Positions 6,163 through 11,910 of a stretch of DNA of 13,337 bases are shown piece by piece. How positions within the stretch are numbered: position 1 is the stretch's first letter; each line of letters begins with the position of its first letter. The stretch comes from Microcaldota archaeon. Lineage in GTDB: Archaea; Micrarchaeota; Micrarchaeia; Micrarchaeales; CABMGC01. The position numbers and the translations under genes are program-made. The notes beneath the pieces were generated by a model. The model searched no databases, was not told the DNA's origin, and was given only the letters and a program-made list of their open reading frames with translations. The stretch lies in the NCBI GenBank assembly GCA_021851985.1, contig JAJZOS010000013.1, forward strand, positions 1 to 13,337, given 5' to 3'.

Positions 6163-7800
6163 TCAATCTTCTTCTTCCGTATTCTGGTCTTCTTGTTTCA
6201 CGTTCATCTCTGATTTTTCCCCGTTTTCATCGGCTTCATTGTCCGCCTCAAACAGCTTCTTGTATTTTCCTTCTATAAGGGATTTCAACTGCGCTTCTAT
6301 GCTACCCCTGTCCATTCCTGTTATTTCGCTGAGGTTCATGGAGAGCTGGCCAACATATCTTATTATGGTATTGTATTTGGATGCCTGGGCATGCCTGTTC
6401 CTTTCGCCGCTCATGTATCTCTGCAGGTTCCTTGCGCAATCCATCACTGCCAATTTTATCTCTTCGATTATCTCCTGCTCCTGTGAAACTGCCTGCTTGC
6501 CTACGCCCGAATACGGTACATATACGCTTGAAACGTTAACAAGCACGCTTATTGGTTCTTCATCAAAGTTTTTTATTCCGTATCTCTTCCACTGAACCTC
6601 ATTTACAGCTGTTGCAATTGCGCATATTGATCCATCAAAAAGGAGCGGAACTTTGTTTGCAAACCTTATCAGGACTCCTTTCGATCCGCCTTCAACTTCC
6701 TTGCCTGCCGAGCCTCCGTACGCTATGCCTGCCTCAACGACGAAAGGTATGCCTCCCCTGAAAACCTTGGGTTTCCTTTCAACGACGCTCATGAATTGCG
6801 GATTAAGTATGTTCTTTATAGTCGCCTTTATCTGCGCTTCTCCTATAGTGGAGAGCGAATCGAGGTCTGGCGCTATCCACTTTACCTTCTTGAATGCATT
6901 TACAAGCTTCTCCGCGTCATCCCATGTCATCTCCTTCGGCTCCTTGTTGAAGTCTACGCTCTTCTCAATCTCCCTGAGTTCGTCAACCTTGTTCTGGCTA
7001 AGCCTTGAGAATGTGTCAACAAGAAATGAGGATATCTTCCTGCTCTCGCTAAGATGGGCAAATTCAAGCAGATCATTTGTTCCTATCCCAAGAGGATGCG
7101 GTTTACTGGCCTTCGGCCTTTTAGGCATCTCAGTCACTGATCTAATAAAATTGAATTCCTTACCTTCGGGGTCCTTGAGCTTCAGCATTGCATGCGGATT
7201 CGACAATGCCGTCCTTCTGACATATTCATAAACTCCATGGTCGCTGTTCTCATACTTCACGTCTCCAAATTCTCCATATATCGAAAGACCTGTAAACGTC
7301 TTATCAATCTCCTTCATGTTAATGATTAGAGGTTTGTTTGATTTTATGTCTATTCCGAGATCGCATTCATATGCCGATTTGCCCGTACCCGATTTAATGT
7401 GTATCGGTTTTCCGGTAGTTATCTGTGAGAAGAGGGTGCATCCCGAACCCCCTATTCCCTGTTGGCCCCTCTGCTGCATATATCTATGGAATTTTGTGCC
7501 AGACAAGACCGTTGCAAGAACCCTCCCAATTATCTTTTGCGGGATCCCCGGTCCGTTGTCCGTCACATGTACAGAATACTTAGTTTCTGAAAGCTCTATT
7601 ATCCCTACCGATATTTCAGGAAGAATGTTAGCCTCTTCGCATGCGTCTATGGAATTGCTTACGTATTCGTGCACTACCGTTGTAAGTGACCTTACCTTTC
7701 CGGAATAACCGAGCATCTGGCTGTTTTTCCTGAAAAACTCCGAGACTGAGTGCGTCTTCAATTCCTTGAATATCGTATCTGCATCTATGATATTAGGCAT
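6163..7800 (-). CDS. top6B: DNA topoisomerase VI subunit B
   Basis: A 545-residue GHKL-type ATPase subunit of type IIB topoisomerase, which with subunit A relaxes and decatenates DNA by ATP-dependent double-strand passage. GHKL motifs are visible: N-box HEYVSNSIDA (E45, N49), G1 DNGPGIP (81-87) and G2 GQQGIGGSG (112-120). A helix-two-turn-helix part follows (around 240-280). The transducer domain carries RFANKVPLLFDG, WKRYGI and the switch-lysine motif GVGKQAVS. The last 29 residues are a strongly acidic low-complexity tail. Length is normal for the family. ATG 7800 is preceded by a strong Shine-Dalgarno, and its first 8 nt overlap the end of the upstream KH gene, so the two are co-translated. 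Subunit A, commonly the next gene in archaea, is absent here. Confidence 0.97.
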   Translation of the reverse strand: MPNIIDADTIFKELKTHSVSEFFRKNSQMLGYSGKVRSLTTVVHEYVSNSIDACEEANILPEISVGIIELSETKYSVHVTDNGPGIPQKIIGRVLATVLSGTKFHRYMQQRGQQGIGGSGCTLFSQITTGKPIHIKSGTGKSAYECDLGIDIKSNKPLIINMKEIDKTFTGLSIYGEFGDVKYENSDHGVYEYVRRTALSNPHAMLKLKDPEGKEFNFIRSVTEMPKRPKASKPHPLGIGTNDLLEFAHLSESRKISSFLVDTFSRLSQNKVDELREIEKSVDFNKEPKEMTWDDAEKLVNAFKKVKWIAPDLDSLSTIGEAQIKATIKNILNPQFMSVVERKPKVFRGGIPFVVEAGIAYGGSAGKEVEGGSKGVLIRFANKVPLLFDGSICAIATAVNEVQWKRYGIKNFDEEPISVLVNVSSVYVPYSGVGKQAVSQEQEIIEEIKLAVMDCARNLQRYMSGERNRHAQASKYNTIIRYVGQLSMNLSEITGMDRGSIEAQLKSLIEGKYKKLFEADNEADENGEKSEMNVKQEDQNTEEED

Positions 7801-8299
7801 ATACCTCCTCCTTATGTTTTCTTTTTTCCATTTCCATGGCCCTATATGCTGTCTTGTGCCTTCCGCCCTCTATCAGCACGTTTATCGCAGCTTCCGCAGC
7901 GCTCAATTCGTCTATCCTTCCTATAGCGCTTACTGTGCTTCCGAATATTGCCATATCCACTCCGCTTACAGATTCAATATAATTCTTTGTCTTTCCATCA
8001 CTGCCTATTATACGTGCCTTTATCCTTGCTATCTGGTCCTTGTTTCTAAATACGTCCTTGAGGTTTATCTGTTTGAAGAAATAATCATCATTAAGCAACT
8101 TAAGGGCCTTGTCTATTCCAAAACCCCTACCGAACGCCTGTATCACATTCTTGGCATTATACTCGTCGTACGGAGCGCCCTCCACCACTACCTCATTGTC
8201 TTGCATTTCTATCCTGCAATTCAATCTTTCCGTCAGCTTCCTGAGCATTTTTTTATCAACGAGTTCGGATCTTTTATGGGGTATTAGCAAGTGTTCCAT
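7793..8299 (-). CDS. PNO1/Dim2-type KH-domain RNA-binding protein
   Basis: A 168-residue protein with two KH modules. The first is degenerate and lacks a GxxG loop (IPHKRSEL near residue 6). The second is canonical: ARIIGSDGKTKNYIE (about 95-107) contains the GxxG loop, followed by GVDMAIFGSTVSAIG. The linker motif FGRGFGIDKALKLL and the C-terminal GGRHKTAYRAMEMEK are hallmarks of archaeal PNO1/Dim2, which binds near the 3' end of pre-16S rRNA in small-subunit maturation, often with Rio1 kinase and Nob1. I chose ATG 8299; a TTG at 8308 adds three residues without support. It overlaps top6B by 8 nt. A KH-top6B pairing is known in other archaea. Confidence 0.92.
   Translation of the reverse strand: MEHLLIPHKRSELVDKKMLRKLTERLNCRIEMQDNEVVVEGAPYDEYNAKNVIQAFGRGFGIDKALKLLNDDYFFKQINLKDVFRNKDQIARIKARIIGSDGKTKNYIESVSGVDMAIFGSTVSAIGRIDELSAAEAAINVLIEGGRHKTAYRAMEMEKRKHKEEVYA
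7804..7811 (-). promoter_or_regulatory. Strong Shine-Dalgarno for top6B
   Basis: On the minus strand, GGAGGAGG lies 3 nt (GGAGGAGG-TAT-ATG) before the top6B start, within the last codons of the KH gene. It confirms ATG 7800 and indicates coupling. Confidence 0.65.
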
Positions 8300-8337
8300 C
8301 GCAATCAAAGTATTTTTATTTGTAATCTCGCAATGTC

Positions 8338-8348
8338 TATAAATATAT
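8338..8348. promoter_or_regulatory. Shared divergent TATA-like box
   Basis: TATAAATATAT lies in the 111-nt gap between the divergent KH and nagB genes and reads as a TATA box on both strands. For the minus strand it predicts a leader of about 17 nt. For the plus strand it predicts a start near 8370 and a leader of about 40 nt to ATG 8411. No Shine-Dalgarno is obvious before either gene. This is a pattern call only. Confidence 0.4.
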
Positions 8349-8410
8349 CGCTGCGCGCATTTTCGATTGCCCTGAATGCTTAGCAGTGTACCAGGTTAAA
8401 TGCGGTTTGA

Positions 8411-9157
8411 ATGAAGATAATTATAAAGAATAACTACGCTGACATGTCAACTGAGGCATTCAAGCTATTCGCTGAAGCGTTCCGTGACTCCGAGTCACTT
8501 GGATTTGCAACCGGAAACACCCCAAAGGCTCTTTACAGAATGATATCCTCGGAATGCAAGGCAGGAAGACTATCATTCAGGGGTAAATGCACTTTCAATC
8601 TTGATGAATATTATCCGATAAGCAGCCAAAACAGTGAAAGCTACTGGAGCTACATGAATGAAAATCTCTTCAATAACATAGACATCGATAGGCGAAAAAT
8701 AAATTTTCCTAGGTCAATGCCAAATGCGGATGAAACGGTGAATCGTTACATTGAAAAATACTCGAGATTCGGCCCGGTCGATTTGCAAATATTGGGAATA
8801 GGCCGCAATGGCCATATAGGTTTCAATGAACCTGGCACTACAAAGTATTCTACAATAAGGATAGTGGATCTATCCCCTGATACAATAAAGAGGAACAATG
8901 CCCCGGTCCATAAGGCAATAACCATGGGCATAAGGGAGATTCTCGAATCCAGGAAGATAATACTGCTTGCTTCAGGCTCTGACAAGAGCTGGGCCGTATC
9001 GGATGCGGTTACAGGAAGGATAACTAAGAGTCTGCCGGCGTCGTTCCTGCAGGAGCATGCCGACACTACGTTAATATTAGATAGGGAGGCGGCAAGCCGT
9101 CTGCATTATGGGGGAAATATTGAAATGCAGCAACAATATCCCAATGATCATGCTTGA
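8411..9157 (+). CDS. nagB: Glucosamine-6-phosphate deaminase (NagB family)
   Basis: A 248-residue NagB/SugarP-isomerase fold enzyme that interconverts glucosamine-6-phosphate with fructose-6-phosphate and ammonia. Motifs visible: phosphate-binding loop GFATGNTPKA (31-40), NLDEYY with catalytic D65 (D72 in E. coli), and GIGRNGHIGFNEPG (129-142) with H135 and E140. The residue equivalent to E. coli Asp141 is Asn133, as also occurs in Bacillus-type NagB, and the C-terminal part (LPASFLQEHADTTLILDREAA) is of the same type; the E. coli allosteric extensions are missing. Length is normal for the short form. In archaea it may run in either direction, supplying amino sugar for UDP-GlcNAc or catabolising it. 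The neighbours give no pathway. A bacterial-like sequence suggests ancient transfer, but this is unproven. Confidence 0.92.
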   Translation: MKIIIKNNYADMSTEAFKLFAEAFRDSESLGFATGNTPKALYRMISSECKAGRLSFRGKCTFNLDEYYPISSQNSESYWSYMNENLFNNIDIDRRKINFPRSMPNADETVNRYIEKYSRFGPVDLQILGIGRNGHIGFNEPGTTKYSTIRIVDLSPDTIKRNNAPVHKAITMGIREILESRKIILLASGSDKSWAVSDAVTGRITKSLPASFLQEHADTTLILDREAASRLHYGGNIEMQQQYPNDHA

Positions 9158-9186
9158 ATGCGGAATTCCTCAAAAACACAGAAAGA

Positions 9187-9196
9187 TTTATATATC
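9187..9196 (+). promoter_or_regulatory. TATA box of the coiled-coil/winged-helix gene
   Basis: TTTATATATC is preceded by purine-rich AGAAAGA, which fits a BRE element. Transcription should start at about 9215-9222, so the mRNA would carry a leader of roughly 65-70 nt made almost entirely of the 11-bp repeats. Confidence 0.5.
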
Positions 9197-9210
9197 ATTA
9201 TTATTACATA

Positions 9211-9287
9211 TATGACTTGTTCATGATTCTTGCATGAATCTTTCGAGAAGGTTTCATGAATTGCTCATGAATTGTTTGTGATTGGAT
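9211..9287 (+). repeat. Seven 11-bp degenerate tandem repeats between promoter and start codon
   Basis: Units begin at 9211, 9222, 9233, 9244, 9255, 9266 and 9277, each 11 bp, with a consensus near CATGAATTGTT. Four units have exact CATGA (9222, 9233, 9255, 9266); units one (TATGA), four (CGAGA) and seven (TGTGA) are diverged. One repeat per helical turn places the sites on one face of the DNA. An inverted pair GATTC/GAATC (9225-9229, 9236-9240) lies inside. The array spans the expected transcription start, the whole leader and the first two bases of the start codon. A binding array for a regulator, possibly the encoded winged-helix protein itself, is the simplest reading. Confidence 0.65.
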
Positions 9288-9789
9288 GGCGCTTTCAAAA
9301 GATCAGATAATGGGGGAGATAACAAAGCTCCGGGCAGAGCTCAAGGAGCTTTCCGAGAAGAAGCCGGAACGCGTGTCCGTTGAAGAAATTACGAATACAT
9401 CATCCTTGATAAGATACTTTTTGGAGGAGAGGGACAGGACAGGCAGGCTGGAAAAAGCGCTTTCAAATCTTACGGAGCAGGTCAGGAAGCTGGCAGAAGA
9501 CGAAGTGCAGCAATATGCGGCACAAATGCCAATGGGGCAGTACGAAATTCCAATATCAAGCATTGATGCCAAGGTACTTAACTTCATAAAGACACAGCAA
9601 AACGAGATGATATGCGCTGATGATTTAAAGTCATTCATGAAATACAACGGCAGGAATGCTGCGTGCTCCAGGCTTAAGAAGCTGGAGAGTATGGGATTCC
9701 TCTCAAAATTCCAGCTAGGTCACAAGGTTTATTACAAATATGATGCTGGCAAGACGACTAACGCGCTAATCATATCACCTCCACAGTAG
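9286..9789 (+). CDS. Coiled-coil/winged-helix protein, probable DNA-binding regulator
   Basis: A 167-residue protein. The N-terminal half (about 6-75) is a charged coiled coil. A Q/M/P linker (75-88) leads to a winged-helix domain (about 92-153): SSIDAKVLNFI, then ADDLKSFMKYNGRNAACSRLKKLESMGFL with a recognition-helix-like segment, then the wing HKVYYKY. It has no membrane segment. ATG 9286 is the only supported start, since the frame has a stop at 9268-9270; there is no Shine-Dalgarno. It is a single-gene unit with its own TATA box and terminator hairpin. The phased repeat array in its leader suggests self-regulation, which is inference. I do not recognise the family; a chromatin-like or dimeric transcription regulator fits best. 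Confidence 0.75.
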   Translation: MALSKDQIMGEITKLRAELKELSEKKPERVSVEEITNTSSLIRYFLEERDRTGRLEKALSNLTEQVRKLAEDEVQQYAAQMPMGQYEIPISSIDAKVLNFIKTQQNEMICADDLKSFMKYNGRNAACSRLKKLESMGFLSKFQLGHKVYYKYDAGKTTNALIISPPQ

Positions 9790-9790
9790 A

Positions 9791-9846
9791 GAAAGGCGAC
9801 CTGCGCTTCCCCAGCGCAGGTCCTTTCCATTTCTCCTCCTTTTTAG
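9791..9846 (+). terminator. GC-rich hairpin with pyrimidine/T tail
   Basis: GACCTGCGC (9798-9806) pairs perfectly with GCGCAGGTC (9814-9822) around the 7-nt loop TTCCCCA. GAAAG (9791-9795) can extend the stem with CTTTC (9823-9827) past a 2-nt bulge. A pyrimidine-rich tail ending in TTTTT (9840-9844) follows. It starts 1 nt after the stop codon. Such a strong bacterial-like intrinsic terminator is uncommon in archaea, which mostly need only a T tract; it may also stabilise the mRNA 3' end. Confidence 0.65.
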
Positions 9847-9873
9847 CGCACTTCAAACCACTTAAGCATAGCC

Positions 9874-9886
9874 TAAAGAAAATATC
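9874..9886 (+). promoter_or_regulatory. Candidate BRE/TATA element of the DHH gene
   Basis: TAAAGAAAATATC lies about 25-37 nt before ATG 9911. At usual archaeal spacing, transcription would begin at or next to that ATG, implying a leaderless mRNA and agreeing with the lack of a Shine-Dalgarno. Confidence 0.35.
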
Positions 9887-9910
9887 CTTGCAAATAAACA
9901 TGTGCATGGC

Positions 9911-10897
9911 ATGCGTAATATTTTCATAATGTCTCACCAGAGCGATATAGACGGGGTTGGCAGCGCAGCGCTGATAAGGATGAAATACGAAGTTCCGCTT
10001 TCAAACATCTTCTTTACTGATTATTCGAAGGCGGGGCTAGAATATGTGGATAAAAACCTAAGTACAATGTACAAAAACGGAATTACATTATTTATAGCTG
10101 ACCTTGGCATCAATGATTCGTTAATTCCAAGCTACAAAAAGATAGTAGACCATGTCAAAAAGCACAACGGAAGCGTAGTGTGGTTTGATCATCATCCATG
10201 GCCTGAATCGGCAGTAAAGGAAATAGCTTCAAAATGCGATATTGCAATAGTGGGGGAGAACGACAAGTTCTGCGCAACTGAGATAACATATCGAGAGTTG
10301 GGCTTCAGGGGCAAATTCACAAAGGATTTTGTAAAGATAGTTCACCATTCCGATTTCAATATTCCTCCAAAAGAAAAGGGCCATAGGGATCTTGTAGGGC
10401 TGTATGCGCTAAGCATAACTAATTACAACACCTCCCATTCAAGGGACATGATGACCAAGAAGCTCAGGCACGTAGTAGATGTGATAAGCAAAGGCGAATT
10501 TTCAGATCCAACAATAAGGGGAGATGCCACAAGCTTCAAGAAACTTAATGACAGCAGGATAAATCTCATGCTTAAGGACCTGATTACGAGAAAAAACTTT
10601 GCATTGGGGTTCTCAAAGCAGATACAGTCAACTGCCGGGTGCGGGGCGATAATGGACAAGAGCGGAAAGGAAATCTCAATATACATAAATATAAGTGACC
10701 AAAGGGGACACATACGCAGCAGGACTACAGATATAAGCCTTCTTGCAAGTGCGCTTGGCGGAGGTGGGCATCCCCATGCGTCCGGATTCAACATAGATTC
10801 GAATAAATTTGGATACTTAAGGACCAGAAAGCAGAAAGAGGCATTTGCAGATTTTCTAGAGGAAAAGATGGTAGCTGCATACCGGAAAAGATATTAA
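9911..10897 (+). CDS. DHH/DHHA1-family phosphoesterase
   Basis: A 328-residue protein of the DHH superfamily, metal-dependent (usually Mn2+) phosphoesterases that include RecJ, NrnA oligoribonucleases and cyclic-dinucleotide hydrolases. Metal-binding motifs are intact: SHQSDIDGVGSAAL (H9, D12, D14), FIADLG (D64) and WFDHHPWP (D93, H94, H95). A further HHSDF follows near residue 146. The C-terminal DHHA1 domain ends with GGGGHPHASGF (283-293), which binds the nucleotide phosphate. No OB-fold or other extra domain is seen, so it is shorter than RecJ/GAN-type nucleases and nearer NrnA in size. Substrate (nanoRNA, pAp, or ssDNA) cannot be told from sequence. I prefer ATG 9911; GTG 9902 would add three residues. 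Confidence 0.88.
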   Translation: MRNIFIMSHQSDIDGVGSAALIRMKYEVPLSNIFFTDYSKAGLEYVDKNLSTMYKNGITLFIADLGINDSLIPSYKKIVDHVKKHNGSVVWFDHHPWPESAVKEIASKCDIAIVGENDKFCATEITYRELGFRGKFTKDFVKIVHHSDFNIPPKEKGHRDLVGLYALSITNYNTSHSRDMMTKKLRHVVDVISKGEFSDPTIRGDATSFKKLNDSRINLMLKDLITRKNFALGFSKQIQSTAGCGAIMDKSGKEISIYINISDQRGHIRSRTTDISLLASALGGGGHPHASGFNIDSNKFGYLRTRKQKEAFADFLEEKMVAAYRKRY

Positions 10898-10909
10898 TCC
10901 TAACTTTCA

Positions 10910-10920
10910 CCGCGGTTTTT
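10910..10920 (+). terminator. Possible oligo-T terminator
   Basis: A 6-bp palindrome CCGCGG (10910-10915) is followed by TTTTT (10916-10920), 12 nt after the DHH gene stop. Archaeal RNA polymerase can terminate at short T tracts. The signal is weak. Confidence 0.3.
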
Positions 10921-10969
10921 GCGTTTTGACTACAGACTTTGCCATCTGACAGAGCACCGTCACAATAAG

Positions 10970-10980
10970 TATAAATATCT
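10970..10980 (+). promoter_or_regulatory. TATA-like box upstream of the transglutaminase-like gene
   Basis: TATAAATATCT would start transcription near 11000, about 25 nt before TTG 11026. A second A/T box, TTTATAATATG (11007-11017), would start near 11037, downstream of that TTG. The gap 10898-11025 shows nothing else except the possible T-tract terminator. Which box is used bears on the true start codon of the next gene. Confidence 0.4.
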
Positions 10981-11025
10981 GAAGATAATCCTATATTTTC
11001 AAACTGTTTATAATATGGTGATTAA

Positions 11026-11895
11026 TTGTTTCACGATGCAAAAACAAGAGTTGGAGAGGAGGAGCCTTCTAAGAAACTGCATCTTATCCAAGCATTCAGG
11101 GACTCTAGCAGAGAGCGTAGTCAGTATAGGAAAGATAAGAAGGAAGGCCTGCTTCTTGATAAAAACGATTTACTCAGACACGGGGTTAGGAAATTTAAGG
11201 CCATGTTTATATACGTAGATATAGATAGCGAAAAAGTGGTAGAGCTTTATAATCTGACTCTTGAGGCTTCAGACAAGTTCAAATCCAAGCTAATTAATGC
11301 AAAGGCCGATAAATTATCCGATTCAGAAATTTTAATCATGTCAGCAATGATAACAATAAACTCAAAAGTTGAATATGTAATGTCGAATAGCCCGTTTGCT
11401 AGCTATGTTCATGCCACTCCTCTTGATTATTACATTTCAAACGGAGGTAATTGCGTTGCAAAATCACTGATGACGCTTGCAGTGATGCAAAGACTGAGAG
11501 AGGACGGCCTGATATCCGGTGAATTCGGATTTAAGGCTAACTTCATGAAAGGCGTACAATACGGCCATATGTATGTTGCATACAGGGGAAATGACACAAA
11601 AATGATAATCGATACCACCAATTTGTCTACTACCCAATATGGTACCAAAGAGATTAACAAACTAATGGAGAAATCGTTAAAAGCCTACGGAGAGTGGAAT
11701 TACTTCGATACCTCAAAATTACGCAAAAAGTTCATCAGAGATTCAATCTGGAATTCTGTTCCTATTGCCTTATTCTTACCCTATGTTATTTCCGGCAAAA
11801 TTCTATTTGACGTACTTGCAGCCGCACTTTCAATCGGCGAAGCATTCAGCTGGAAAGAATTCAGGCGCAACGTAAATAAACAGAATTTAAGCTGA
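11026..11895 (+). CDS. Transglutaminase-like cysteine protease-fold protein with C-terminal membrane region
   Basis: A 289-residue protein if it starts at TTG 11026; an in-frame TAA lies immediately upstream (11023-11025). The only good ATG is 11203 (M60), which would give 230 residues. The core carries the transglutaminase-like triad in order: Cys143 in SNGGNCVAKSLMT at a helix start, His181 in VQYGHMYVAYRG, and Asp196 in MIIDTTN. These folds act as cysteine peptidases, transglutaminases or deglycosylating enzymes; the reaction here is unknown. A hydrophobic stretch at about 242-271 could form one long or two short membrane segments, leaving the catalytic part in the cytoplasm if no signal peptide exists. 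The first 60 residues are polar and basic, and another frame is also open across them, so the N-terminus is uncertain. Confidence 0.72.
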   Translation: MFHDAKTRVGEEEPSKKLHLIQAFRDSSRERSQYRKDKKEGLLLDKNDLLRHGVRKFKAMFIYVDIDSEKVVELYNLTLEASDKFKSKLINAKADKLSDSEILIMSAMITINSKVEYVMSNSPFASYVHATPLDYYISNGGNCVAKSLMTLAVMQRLREDGLISGEFGFKANFMKGVQYGHMYVAYRGNDTKMIIDTTNLSTTQYGTKEINKLMEKSLKAYGEWNYFDTSKLRKKFIRDSIWNSVPIALFLPYVISGKILFDVLAAALSIGEAFSWKEFRRNVNKQNLS

Positions 11896-11910
11896 TTAAC
11901 TCTACGACAT

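Noticed and set aside
6653..7231. 192-codon open frame on the + strand opposite top6B
   Set aside because: It is antisense to a certain gene, serine-rich as expected from reverse complement of the host codons, and has no start signals.
7766..8287. 173-codon + strand frame opposite the KH gene
   Set aside because: It is antisense to the conserved PNO1-like gene; composition (Y, C, H, L rich) is a shadow pattern.
8309..8410. Search of the divergent gap for an RNA gene or riboswitch
   Set aside because: Only an A/T-rich promoter-like core and a four-codon frame are visible; no stable stem or tRNA-like pattern.
8810..8816. Asn133 in NagB taken as loss of a catalytic aspartate
   Set aside because: Functional short-form bacterial NagB proteins also have Asn here; the other catalytic residues (D65, H135, E140) are present.
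9211..9287. Tandem repeats considered as a CRISPR array
   Set aside because: Units are 11 bp, directly contiguous and diverged, with no spacers; no cas genes are nearby.
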